A stretch of 64,000 nucleotides of DNA from Hemileia vastatrix (taxonomy: Eukaryota; Basidiomycota; Pucciniomycetes; Pucciniales; Zaghouaniaceae): positions 12,649,501 to 12,713,500 of the forward strand of contig JASXTE010000007.1 of the NCBI GenBank assembly GCA_030280995.1, in the 5' to 3' direction. Numbering within the stretch: position 1 is the first letter of the stretch; every line of letters begins with the position of its first letter. The position numbers and the translations under genes were made by a program. Shown piece after piece: positions 9,449 through 20,800 of the stretch. The notes under the pieces were generated by a model that was given only the letters and a program-made list of their open reading frames with translations, made no database searches and was not told the origin of the DNA.

Positions 9449-11007
9449 CTAGTAGCAAAAGATTTTACAGACTCATTGTCAGTTTGTTTAATGGTTGAAA
9501 TATGAGGAAGAAAGAATGAACTTTGCTCAGGTTTTTTTCCTTTATTTTTATGCAGCTTATTGACAGCAATCTCATTTAATTCATTATTGATGGTTAAGGT
9601 TGAGAACTTTTCCTGAAGGTCAGACACATATTTTCTTATTCTTGGAATTTCAGACATCTGGTCATTTACTTTTGCAAGAGATAGAACATTTCTGTCCTCA
9701 GAAACTGAGTGTTTGGTACTTAGTGCATGGAAATCATTTCTTAGCTTTTTAAACTCATTTTGCAGAGATTTTATTTCATTTTTGAATGAATAATTTTCTT
9801 CAATAAGGGGTTTCAATTCACTCAAGGTCTTATGTAGACTGATATTTCTATCTGAGATAGCTCTATGGTCACTTCTAATTTGTTTTTGTTGACTAAGAAC
9901 AATATTCAAGGTTTATTTGATTTTTAAATAAGCTGTATCTTGTACAGAAGAACTCACTTTACATTGCAAGTGTAAATTATTTAATCTATCATTTTCATGG
10001 ATTAACACATCTCTCACATGTTTGTCTTTCACAACATTAAAATCAAGGGTATCTTTCAATATTTCCTCAGAAGTTTTTTCAATTAAGGTATAGATTTCAG
10101 GGGGAACAGAATCATTTTTAATTGAAAGAGAAGGATTAATTAAAGAAGTAGAAGTTAAATTTAAAGGTTCATCAAATGACAATTTGCTAATTACATCAAT
10201 AGGGCTACTAGTTACAGGAAGCTGTCTTTTAACAGGTTTAACTGTTCTTTCACCATGTTCAATAATATTACCTGCAGAAGAAGATTTATTAGAAAACATA
10301 CCCAAGTGACTATCAACCAAATTACTTACCATGGCAGAGGAGGAAACTTCCCCTGGGACTGGGTTTGGGATTGTGCTTGGGCCTTCTTTCTCCTGCCTTG
10401 TTGGTAGGGATGAGGAGGTGGATGGAAATTGGGTGTTCTGGATGGGCCAGGCTGATGATGATGAGGGTGTTGCACATTCTGTTGGTAGTGACTCATTAGA
10501 TAATCCCATTTCCATTGCTCTACTTCCATAGTATTTGGATTTTGGATGGTTGAGCTGGGTGGCTGTGAAGGTTGAGCCTGAAACTGAGGCTGATTGGGAG
10601 GCAACTGAGGAGAGGCCTGGGCCTGAATCTGGTTCCTGAGTTCTTGGACCTGATCCCACAATGTGTCTACCTTTGCTTTGTACGTCATATTTTCTGTCTT
10701 CAACTCTTTTATATGACTGGATAGGTTGCTGATTTGTTGTGGCAGAGGAAGCTTTTTTATTTTGAAGCCTTTTGGAAGACCTTCTTGAGGCACTAGAGGC
10801 TTTACTTCCTTCTGTGGTACTGGGGGAAGGGGGTTTGGTTTGTTTGCATTTCCTGTCATTTCCACATCCTGCAGTATGTGAATTCTTTGTGTTAGCATAA
10901 AATTTTTTATGACCAACTTTAGAAGAACTTACAGTGTCAGCATCATAGTCAATTTCTATTTCATCTACTTGCATGTTATCCATTTTTTCTGCCAAATTGT
11001 TGGACAT
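9409..11007 (-). pseudogene. gag: N-terminal extension of element B Gag (disordered plus coiled coil), one stop, one frameshift
   Basis: From ATG 11007 a 364-codon frame (acidic start, then Ser/Thr/Pro-rich and Lys/Arg-rich) ends at TAA 9913; the same frame reopens at once for 167 more codons of heptad-like coiled coil (9909-9409). The shift in the A6 run at 9443-9448 then leads to the gag core. The TAA is the only stop between two clearly continuous coiled-coil halves, so it is a recent nonsense mutation or a leaky stop. I do not recognise the extension; about 530 residues ahead of the capsid domain is long for a fungal chromovirus. Confidence 0.7.
10326..10916 (-). CDS. Overlapping 196-codon frame inside the gag extension of element B
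   Basis: A second open frame (ATG 10916, stop 10326) lies fully inside the 364-codon ORF, shifted by one base. Its product looks structured at first: a leucine-heptad coiled coil (QQISNLSSHIKELKTEN, continuing to about residue 95), then a Pro/Gln/His-rich tail ending in basic GRRKKAQ. That pattern is more Gag-like than the Ser-rich product of the other frame. Either frame could be the real one, or both are used. No relative in this window covers this region for comparison. Confidence 0.4.
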   Translation of the reverse strand: MVIKNFMLTQRIHILQDVEMTGNANKPNPLPPVPQKEVKPLVPQEGLPKGFKIKKLPLPQQISNLSSHIKELKTENMTYKAKVDTLWDQVQELRNQIQAQASPQLPPNQPQFQAQPSQPPSSTIQNPNTMEVEQWKWDYLMSHYQQNVQHPHHHQPGPSRTPNFHPPPHPYQQGRRKKAQAQSQTQSQGKFPPLPW

Positions 11008-11697
11008 ACTAGTGTGAAGATTTTTAATTTACTTTTTATTTTATAAAAAAATAATAAAAGTTAGTCAATAATTGCTCCAAATAATAAAAAAAATTTTATT
11101 ATTTAAATTATAGAAAAAATAATTTTCAATATAAAGTAATAATTATAAAAAATTAATTTTAAAAAAAAATGGATTGCAAGGTTAAATTGGGAATAAAAAT
11201 CAAGTTAATTCAACCAATTAATTACCAATATTAAATATGGCAATATATTTGGGACTAAGCACAATGTACTTTTAAGTCAACCAAAATTAACAATAATTAA
11301 TAATAAAAAAAAATTAAATTAATAATTCAATTTGTATTAATAAAAAATGTCAATTCTTCTAGGACTAAGAGGATTTAACACTCTATAATGGTCAACTAGG
11401 AAAAAAAAATTTTTAATATTTGAACACTTACACTCAGTGAATCAGCAATTAAGCCACAATCACTGTTATTGCAATAAAAATATAGTAATATGAGTGAGAG
11501 GCGCAAAGGTGAACTTACTATAGTGATCGAAAAATCACTTCAAAATAATATAAAAATTAATATAATATAAACCTAAGATGTCGAACCCAAGTTCGAAACA
11601 CAGTCGCGGCAAAAGTTTTGTTTTTGCTAGGTGGTCTGTGCGTTTTGTCGTTCGTCGCCAGGCTCGATCGTCGTCGTCGTTTGGAAAGGTCCCCAGT
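11008..11697 (-). other. Leader of element B with primer-binding site
   Basis: About 690 bases between the 5' LTR and gag. The two bases after the LTR end are followed on the minus strand by TGGGGACCTTTCC (11695-11683), a candidate primer-binding site because it begins TGG, the complement of a tRNA CCA end; I cannot name the tRNA. The rest is AT-rich with A-runs and no convincing ORF. Confidence 0.55.
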
Positions 11698-12834
11698 TGT
11701 CGGTCAGTTGTCTAGAAGAAGGTAAGAAAAATAGGAGAAAAGGAGGAGAGAAGGAGGAGGACAAGGGAAAATAAAAGAAATAATTTGTAATAATATATTT
11801 AATTTATTTAAGAGGGAAAAACAACGGCGAGCAACTTTGAGAGATGACAAAAACTTAGAATTTATTAATAATAATATTATTCAATGTAAGGGTTCTGCGC
11901 GGCAAACACTTTTAATTACTATCAGACTTAAAGCAACCTTTGATTTGTTATATAGACTTTTAATTAGAATTGTATTACTAATAAAAAAATATAAACGTAA
12001 TAAAATAGTTATTTAATTTGTTGAGTGTTTAATAAGTGATGAGGCTACAGGGGATTATCCAAGGCCCTTTTATAGGCAATGGGTCCTCTGAAGCGCTACT
12101 ATATTTGTAAATACAATTATTAGAATAAAATAAAACAAATATATAAAAGAGTAAATGAAACATAACAATGTAGAGAAAAACATGAAACAAATAATTAAAA
12201 CCCCAATTAAGAATCCAATTTTCCCGCCATTAATTCCCAAATCAGTAAGTGAAAATAGTGAATAACTAAACAAGATTGGAACATAGGAACTATGAGAAAA
12301 ATAATTCCAAACAGATGGTACAGTCTGATTAAAGGATATTTTAAGTGAAACAAAAAATACTTTGACACAACAAAACATGTAATTAATCTCAATTTAGTAT
12401 AAATTAATTTATTTGTTTTTTCTAACACAATTAAGGGTCAAAAGAAGCGTCATTAATTATTGTTTAGTATTATATGAGAGGTGTTATTTAATATATAAAT
12501 TTAAATAATTAATTTAAATATATTATAAGTCAATTTTACACTTATAATTATAATATATGTTTTTCAATTAATTAAATATAAATTTATAATTATTAAATAC
12601 ATAAAAATGCGCCCTTATTTGTAGAATATATTATATTATGTTCAATTTAACTGTAAATAAAAATTTATATAACCAATAAATTTAATGTAACACTTGTATA
12701 TAATTAAATACTTATATAATTTTATTATGCAATAAAATATTAAGTTATATTCATTAAATACAATTCTTACCCACTCTTTCAGGTTTTATAAGTTACATAT
12801 CATTTACTGGACTCCTGGAATAGCCTGGCTGACA
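11698..12834 (-). repeat. 5' LTR of element B
   Basis: 1137 bp, the same length as the left LTR. Begins TGTCAG at 12834 and ends GACCGACA at 11698 (minus strand). The TATA box is on the minus strand at 12067-12074. Confidence 0.95.
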
Positions 12835-12839
12835 GTTAT

Positions 12840-13420
12840 ATTAATTTTATTGGTTATATAAATTTTTTATACATTTAAATTTAACATAATATATTATATT
12901 CTACAAATAATGGCGCATTTTTTATGTATTTAATAATTATAAATTTATATTTAATTAATTAAAAACATATATTATAATTATAAGTGTAAAATTTACTTAT
13001 TATATAATTAAATTAATTAATTATATTTATATATTAAATATCATGTCTTATAATATTAAACAAAAAATAATGACACTTCTTTTGACCTATAATTGTGTCA
13101 GGAAAAACTAATTAATACTGAATTGAAATAAATTACATATTTGTTGCATCAGAATATTTTTTGTTTCACTTAAAAATCCTTAAATCAGACTGTACCATCT
13201 GTTTTGAATGATTTTTCTCATAGTTCCTATGTTCCAGGCTTGTTTAGTTATTCACTATTTTTACTTACTGATTTGGGAATTAATGGCGGGAAAATTGGAT
13301 TCTTAATTGGGTTTTTTAATTATTTGTTTCATATTTTTCTCTAAATTGTTATGTTTCACTTACTCTTTGATATACTTGTTTTATTCTATTATAATTATTG
13401 TATTTACAAATATAGTGGCG
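12840..13420 (+). repeat. 3' LTR of element A, right piece (truncated)
   Basis: Continues the A LTR interrupted at 3669 and matches roughly positions 65-660 of the 5' LTR with many small changes. Similarity stops at ...ATATAGTGGCGCT near 13420, before the TATA box, so about 400 bases of this LTR are lost. The next base starts a large inverted repeat. Confidence 0.85.
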
Positions 13421-14085
13421 CTAAGTATACTTAAAGCTGTTATTTTCATTGCTTTATTCAAAAAACAAGTAATGCACTTTATTTCACTTAAAAGTTGATT
13501 ATATGTACTATAAATTTAAGAATATTAAAATTGCGCTTTTCCAGTTCAATTTTTCTCATTTAGGACTATTGATTTTGATACTCAAATGCATAAAAATAAC
13601 ACTTTTCAAATTTGGTGTTTTTTATGCCAGAAATAGCTTCTGTGTACTGGCCACATACTGCCTACATTTTTCCCGTGTGAATAGCTTCATTTTTAGAAAA
13701 GTTAGATTTTCACACTATAATTACCCCACATTCTACACCCACTGTGGGGAAACACACTAAAATAGGAAACAGGCGCTTATTTAGTGTCCTGGCTTAATTA
13801 ATAATGCATTGATCCTCTTTATATGCACTAATTTCATTAATAACCTCACTCTTGGCGTCTTATTTCACTACCACGCTTAAATTTGCCTAAAATTAGTAAA
13901 GGAATTTCCCGTTCAAGCACCTGCCAAGGACTGCATGTAGTTACCCCACACCTCACACCCTTTTTTGGGTTTCTAGGTGGTTTCTCAGTCAATTTTGGTC
14001 ATTTTTGAATGGAAATTTCACATAGTATAATGTCAGGATTAGCCCAATCATTTCTACAGTGAATCCCCCTTATTATTAAGCTCTT
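13421..14085 (+). repeat. Left arm of a large inverted repeat
   Basis: Pairs with 14655-15308 in reverse complement, with roughly 80% identity by eye and several indels. Both arms start from the outside with AAGT(A)NACTTAAAGCTGTT and share blocks such as TAATTACCCCACATT. The arm starts exactly where the A LTR stops matching. Small ORFs here (for example 13503-13760) are not conserved in the other arm. Confidence 0.8.
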
Positions 14086-14654
14086 ATTCATCTTAATTTC
14101 TCCTCTTTAGTCTTTTATATTGATTTATAATATGCATATACTCTATTTTTACTTATTCTTTAATTTTGATGGATTTTCCCTTTTATTACAGGATTTTGGC
14201 GGGTGATATACTTCTAATTATGTTATGGGTCACTTGGGATGTTGCTGGAAATGTCTATTAGCTGGATGGAGGCGTCATTAACTGTGTATAGGACTGGTAA
14301 ATCAAGGGATTCATTGGGAAACTTATTGTGTATAAAAGGGGGAGGTTTTGGGTCTTGTTTTCTACATTCTTTATCATTACAATTTAAACCATATAACCAA
14401 ACCAATTACAATACATATCAATTAGTTCTTATAAATTCTTTTGAATAGTATTTGAATAATTAAAATCTATTTTTCTACAAACTGAGAAGATTGTAAGCCA
14501 TATATAAAATTAGTGAGAATTATATTACTGAGACCTTTATTTTGAATTATATTTTGATACTTATTGGATTTGTACTACAGTATTCATATAGGACCATTAA
14601 ATTCTTCTAGACACTGACCATTCAAGTTTGTTCATGTCTCTGTACTTTACCTCA
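14086..14654. other. Loop of the large inverted repeat
   Basis: Unpaired centre. The part from about 14220 has TGTATAAAAGGGGG (near 14328) followed by A/T-rich sequence, much like the promoter half of an LTR, and it ends near CTGATAACTCC. It may be a decayed solo LTR inserted in the loop. I could not define target duplications. Confidence 0.4.
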
Positions 14655-15308
14655 GCCTGATAACTCCATATTAAGAAGGATTAACAGTATAAATTGTGTG
14701 GCTATTCATGACATTATACTGCATGAAATCCCAATTCGAAAATAACCAAAATTGACTGAGAAACCACTTAAAAACCCAAAAAAGGGCATGAGATGTGGGG
14801 TAACTACATTCAGTCCTTGGAAGGCACTTTCATGTGTAAATCCTTGACTAATTTAGGTAAATTTAATCATGGTAGTGAATTAATGTCCCAAGCTTGATGT
14901 TATTAATGAAATTAGTGCATATAATAAGGGCCAATGCATTTATAATTAAGCTAGGACACTAAATAAGCCCCTGTCACATATTTTAGAGTGTTTCCCCACA
15001 GTGGGCGTGAAATGTGGGGTAATTATAGTGTGAAAAAGCTAACTTTCCTAAAAATGAAGCCATTCACATGCGAAAAATGCAGGCAGTACAGAAGCCATTT
15101 CTGGCATAAAAAACACCAAATTTTAAAAGTGTTATTTTTATGCATTTGAGTAGCAAAATCAATAGCCCTAATTAAGAAAAATTAATCTTTCAAAGAGAAT
15201 TTATAATATTATTAAATTTATAGCACATATAGTCAACTTTAAGTGATTTAAAGCACATTTCTTGTTTTTCACATAAAATAATGAAAACAACAGCTTTAAG
15301 TCTACTTA
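14655..15308 (-). repeat. Right arm of the large inverted repeat
   Basis: Reverse complement of the left arm. The outer end is ...AACAGCTTTAAGTCTACTT near 15308. The element could be a foldback-type transposon or two copies of a repeat in opposite orientation. No transposase is visible. Confidence 0.8.
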
Positions 15309-15847
15309 AAAATTATGTATCCTTATATTTAAGGCTTTTTAAATTATCATAACATATTCCAACTTATTATTAAGTACATAAGACTTATAAAAGATGGATA
15401 TATGCATGTATATAAGGTGTTATAATGGCACATTTTGTATTTTATCAAAAATTTACTTATGTATACTATTTGTGTACTCTAATTTATTACTCTCATGTAT
15501 AGTCCATGTTTTTAAGATAACTTATAAGTACTTATTATTCAGTCCTGGGGATATCCAGGCTAAAAATAGTAGACCTTGAAGGTATAACTACTTTTATGTA
15601 TATATTCCAAATGCAACACTCTCCTGCTCAAGCCACTCCTGGCACCAATTTCAATTTTCAACTTGGCAAGCGTAAAATATTTAGTTAAGTGATATTGACG
15701 TTTTTTTGTTTTTCAATAACTTTAGTTTTGATGTTTTCTATTCTAATTATTTTATTATTATTTATCTTCATCCACCTGTTTAATCCACAATAGGATGGTA
15801 CAATCAGATTGTCCTCAAACCTTTAGAATATATTTTATTGTAAGCCT
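15309..15847. other. AT-rich spacer
   Basis: No reading frame, repeat or RNA gene that I can support. The last four bases before element F (GCCT) resemble GCTT at 25335-25338 and may be its decayed target duplication. Confidence 0.5.
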
Positions 15848-16902
15848 TGTGGAAAATCCTATAGAACTAGCTACAGGCCTTGACCAAGGGAGTTTGGAAA
15901 AAACCAGAGAGAAAATCCCCTGTCTCTTTAAGAAAATAAAGTGATATTTACCTGCTAAAGTAAATTGAGTCTTGATTGCTAAAACCCCTTTCCAACACAC
16001 TTGACTGCCTAATCAGTCAAAAAATTAGTCCCCAGACAGACTACCACACCAAAGAACTGAAATGTAGAACAATTTCCACACCAGAGAAAGCAAGATACTT
16101 GATGTATGTTGCAAAGCTACACCAGAGACAGAAAGATACTTGATATAGTTTGCAAGAATATACCAGATAAACAGTTGAAAGAGTTGAGTTAAATGAAAAA
16201 CTAACCTTGCAAAAAAACACAGCCGATTGTGGCCAAAAACCAGTGAAAACAGAGTAAGAAACAGTTATCTAATTACTAGATAGTTGTATGACAAATAGAG
16301 TTTCCCCAAACTGTCTTATTTAGTATGTACACACAGACCCCCATCTAAAATCTATTCTAAAGCATCTAATTTGAATTTTCTGCCAGCCAAATTGCATAAT
16401 AACCCTCTATAAGTGCTCCTCAGAATGCAATGGTAGAGGCAGGTTGGCTTCCCTGAAGCGGCCTGGCCTCCTTAAGCCAGAAAACCACTAAAAACAACTA
16501 AAAAACCAGAAAACAACAGAAAACACCTTAAACCATAAAGTATGCTAAGAAATCATCAGGGCATAAAACGTAGAGAAAACTCAGGGCTATCTAATGGTAA
16601 TAATCACTTAAACCTAAGACTTAAGTTTAGCCCAGAAAACACAAAAAACAAAATTAAACAGTTATAGTAAAAATGAAAAGTGACCAAAAGAGCCTATAAA
16701 ACTTGGAATATGAAAATATCATGAAAACAAAATATATAGAGAAAAACCAGGGCTATTCAATGATTATATCCTTGTAAAAGTAGCTCCAATATTTGGCACA
16801 TGAACCCAAAAAAATATCATATTAAAAATCAATGCCATGTAAGACATCACCAAAAGTACCAAACTACACAACAAGGGCCACAGTCTATGTCGGATCATCA
16901 CA
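15848..16902 (-). repeat. 3' LTR of element F
   Basis: 1055 bp; minus strand begins TGTGATGATCC and ends GGATTTTCCACA, forming imperfect terminal inverted repeats. Matches 24282-25334, the LTRs at 25704-26794 and 56718-57596 (opposite strand), and the edge copy at 63646. Confidence 0.88.
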
Positions 16903-16915
16903 TCCTCCCTCCAAT
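16903..16915 (-). promoter_or_regulatory. Polypurine tract of element F
   Basis: On the minus strand TTGGAGGGAGGA precedes TGTGATGATCC. Elements C, D and E have nearly the same tract (GGAGGGAGGA, AGAGGGAGGA, GGATGGAGGA) before their 3' LTRs. Confidence 0.75.
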
Positions 16916-16951
16916 TAAAATTTACACATTCTTTCAGCTCCAATATCCACC

Positions 16952-17576
16952 ATGTTCCAAAATTTTTCAAAATCAATCTCTGAAATGGGTCCCTGCCATT
17001 ACTGCATTGACCACAACCTTATCTGAGCCATAACACCACCAGTTCATCCATATAGAACCTCTTGTGATGCTTGTTATCCCAGAAAAAAATCATGCTTCAG
17101 ACCTGGTCCTTCAACCTCTTTATCAACCTAATCTACAGCTCAACCTGGTCCCTCTTCAAGAAAAACCAAAAGATCTAGGCCTTTCATTCTTATACCTAGA
17201 TTAATAAACAAACTCCACCCTTCCAAAAAGAGTGCCAACACCACTACTACCAATAGTTCCACCATACCTGGTCCTTCTGATGATTAAACAAATTTTTCTT
17301 GATACTGATATTTAAACTAATGTCTTTCCAGTTCATTCCCATCCATAGATTGATGATGAAAATGTTGGAGCGATTGAAACTATAACACCCAATCATTTGC
17401 CCACCATTAAGGACAGATTCCAACAACATTCATCTCAACAAAAACATCCTATTCTAAACTACTTCCAATCCACTCCTGCCAAAGATTCACAGGATATTGA
17501 GAAAATAAAACCTTTTATCCAGAAGTTCAAGGCTAATTCTGAACACTTTATTTCCTCTTTTGATTTTCTTCTGTAA
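16952..17576 (+). pseudogene. Antisense zinc-cluster gene of element F
   Basis: Opposite to the element and next to its 3' LTR. From ATG 16952 the frame gives GPCHYCIDHNLI, a TGA where the third cysteine is expected, then RTSCDACYPRKKSCFRPGPS. This is CX2CX6(C)X15-16CX2CX6C, like a Zn2Cys6 DNA-binding cluster with a long linker. A Pro/Ser/Arg-rich stretch follows, and after further stops or a possible intron a conserved C-terminus (STPAKDSQDIEK...IQKFKANSE) ends at TAA near 17576. Element E carries the same two blocks in the same antisense position (56050-56669). Function unknown; DNA binding is inferred from the cysteine pattern. Confidence 0.65.
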
Positions 17577-17668
17577 TTTAATTTTTGACTGAAATCCTTC
17601 ACTTAGAAATATATAATTTTGAGCACTTGCCAGACTTCCTGAATAAAGCCAACATAAAAAAAATTTCT

Positions 17669-17721
17669 CAGTTTAAAGTCTTGGGGAACTCAAAATCTTC
17701 ATTTCATAGTCTTGGGGGACT
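17669..17721 (-). repeat. Two hairpin repeats after pol of element F
   Basis: On the minus strand, first AGTC-CCCCA-AGACT with a decayed tail (17721-17705), then AGTTCCCCAAGACT followed by TTAAACTGAG (17690-17667). Same family as the hairpins in C, D and E. Confidence 0.75.
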
Positions 17722-17793
17722 CTCAACCTAAATCCAAAAATACCGAACCAGATATCAAATCATAGAAGACTGAAAGAAACAAACTAAAATTTT

Positions 17794-17835
17794 GGGATAA
17801 CTGTTCTACAGAGCAGCCAGCTCATCAGTTACCCC
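17794..17835 (-). other. Stem-loop SL1 of element F
   Basis: Minus strand GGGGTAACTG pairs with CAGTTATCCC (one G-U type pair) around the loop ATGAGCTGGCTGCTCTGTAG. The hairpin repeat starts 73 bases downstream, the same spacing (68-73) as in C and E. Confidence 0.75.
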
Positions 17836-17879
17836 CACACTTACCTTAACTAAATTTAGAGACTCCCCCTTTAGATGCC

Positions 17880-20800
17880 CTCTTCCCAATCACTAACTCA
17901 TTAGGAGAATAGCCAGTTTTCCTTTTCACAGTGACCCTATCAGCAAACAACACCAAAGGTAAATAATGCCTCTACTTTTCAAAACTATCTGCACAAATTT
18001 TCAAAAAATAATTATTGATAACTTGATGGCCTCTTTCAACCATGCCTTCAGCTTCAATATGATAAGGTGTGGCCACTCTAACCTTTAAAAAAATGCTAGC
18101 AAAAGCTTCTTTGAATTCTGCACCAAAATCCGGCCCACCATCAACAGTAAACAACTTCATCAATCCATAACTATAAGACCATTCTTTCTTCAAAAATGTT
18201 GCTACATCTTTAGCAGTCAAATTAACCATAGGCACTACCTCAACCCAAAAAGACACATCATCCCTGGAAACAATCAAATATTTATACCTGACCTCTTAAA
18301 TATAAACAGCATCCAGACTGACTCTTCCAAACACAGTTGATTATCTAGTAGCATGGCCAACCTCTTTTGGTTTCAAGTGACTTCTTCTTTGAAATTCTTC
18401 ACAAGATTGAACACAACCCTGCACAGGAAACTTCATACCAGGCCACCAAAATCTGTCTGCTACTCTTCTATAAGTCTCCCCAAAACCTCTATTACCAAGG
18501 TCTTCAAGCAAAAACTTCAACATAACTTCTTGGCCCTTCTTATTAGTCATCCCAGCTTGAGGATTTGGATGTCTCCTCCTCATCAACCTTCTTCCTGACA
18601 CATAAAAGAAAGAACTCTTTTTCTTGATTTCCAACCAAGTATCATCATCACAGCTATTTGTCCTCTCCAAGTTCAACAGATATTATACCATAAAAAATAA
18701 AGCCCAGACAGACCCCAGGTCTCATATTCAAAATCTAACAAAGTGACATCCAAGGGCACAAACCTTTCATCAAAATAACCATAATTCACATGAGCTAATT
18801 GAACAGCATTTCCAGGACATTAATCTTTAAATTTTGGCACATCCTTCACCTTCAAAAAAATTGTTTGAGAATCCAGTGTACCAACCAGAACACCATTATC
18901 TAAATTTAAGCCTCCCAAACAACAGCCCCTTCTTCATTAGCAAAAACATCCTCATCATCAGAATCAAAATCAGATCCAGCCAGTTTAACCTCTTGGGGGA
19001 GGGTAGAAAAATTTTCAGCACCTTTTGTGCTGGCCCTAACCACTGGAACATCTTCATCAAGATCTTCAGAATCAGAATCTTTATTTGTAAGTGGTCTTCT
19101 TGACAACCCATCAAGAATAGTAAAGGTTTTGACTGGCTTGTGCACTAAAACAAAAGAGAAATGTTGAATGAATGCCACCTACCTAGTTACTGGGGAATTT
19201 GGGAGACTAGGTGTGTTTGTCATCTAAACCAAAGATTTTTCATCCACCTGCAGCTCAAAATGCTGACCCCACAAAACAGCCTTTAGCTTCTTCAAGATTT
19301 CAGCTACCAAACACAATTCCAAGTTAGGCTTAGAATACCAAGATTCTACCCAATTAAACACCACTGATTCATACCTTACTGGCCTTAATCCCCCAGTTAT
19401 ATCTTCCTGAGACAAAACAGCACCAGCAGTAAAATAGCTTGAGTCCACTTCCAGATAATTTTTTCAGCACCAACACCATAATCCAACTTGTGAATAATAC
19501 TATTTTTACCTACCACCTTTTTCAACCTCTGTAAAGCCTCTTCACACTCTTCAGTCCATTCCCAGTCTGAATTGTTTCTGGTAAACTGCATTAAAGGTGA
19601 ATCCAACAAAGAAAAATCCTTAATAAAAATCTTGTCATACACACACACTCCCAAAATTCCCCTGACTTCAGTAGTATTTTTAGGTCTTGGCTATGACAGG
19701 ATTTTATTAATCTTCTTCTTTTCCATAATCCTTCCCTCTTCACACACTACATGACCCAGAATTTCCAAAGCAGAAACACAACAATAAACTTTTGACCCAG
19801 ATATGGTCAAACCAGCCTCTTCAATCCTAAACAACACACTCTGTATAGTTATTTAATATTCCCAAACAAACCTCCTTATCCCAGAATTTTCCTTCAACAC
19901 CTCATTACTATAATCAGTGGATGGTCCTTTAATTCCACCATCATCAATAAAAATTCCAGCATTAGTAGGAACCTCATCCTGCAGAATCCAAGCCATTGGT
20001 TCTTGATAAACTTCCACTGAATTTTTTACTCCTTCAGGTAACCTTGTGAGCTGAAATTTTCACAAAAAAGTCTCAAAAGTGGTGAGAGGCCTTGAATCCA
20101 CATGAATTTCCCTCTCATCATAACCACCCATAATATCACCCAAACCATAACATACTCTAACAGAAAAAGCTTCAACAAAATCCTCTGCACCTGGTGGCAT
20201 ACCAGCATCTTTGATAGTGACTCTATTCAAAGCTCTGAGATCATGAACCACTATTAACTTCCCATTCTGTTTCTTCACCCAGAAAACAGGACTTGAATAA
20301 CTGGAGGTTTGCTGTTCATATAACCCAGTCCTGACCCTTTCCCTGACAATCTCCACAAAATCATCCCTGGTAGTAGCTGGAATCGGAATAGGTTTCATTT
20401 GCCAAGTTTCATGACAAACCACTGGAATCAGGTAAGGTTTCCCATAAGAGTGTTTCTACACCCCCCTTTCTTCCTCTACAAATACCACAACTTCTCCCTC
20501 AGCAAAATAAGGTGCAAAAACAGCTTCTTTTCCTCATCAGACAACCATCCATCAGGGCCATAATTAAAAACTTTTAGCCTTTCTACAGTCACTCTAGCAG
20601 TTTTTAAAAAATCATGAGGATTTTTCTCCAGAGGATTACAGTACAGATCTCTTGACAATGGCAGTCTTTTCAAGTGAGGATCCAAACCCACAGGCATAGG
20701 CTCATTGACAGGCTTAATATTCTGAGCTACCTTCTTTAATTTTACAACTCCATCTTTGACTTGAGGAATCTTCAAGAATTCTTATTTACCAGACCTAAAA

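Larger units (their letters stand above)
3670..12834 (-). mobile_element. Element B: full-length Ty3/Gypsy chromovirus, nested in A's 3' LTR
   Basis: A 9165-bp element read on the minus strand: 5' LTR 11698-12834, leader, gag with a long N-terminal extension, gag-protease, pol with chromodomain, polypurine tract, 3' LTR 3670-4806. Both LTRs are exactly 1137 bp and differ at roughly a dozen positions by eye (about 1%), so insertion is recent. A perfect 5-bp duplication GTTAT flanks it (3665-3669 and 12835-12839). The pol frame is intact. The gag side shows one in-frame stop and one frameshift in an A run, so autonomy is uncertain. Confidence 0.95.

Noticed and set aside
10331..10531. Plus-strand ORF opposite B gag extension
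   Set aside because: Short, low complexity and antisense to two sense frames; no support.
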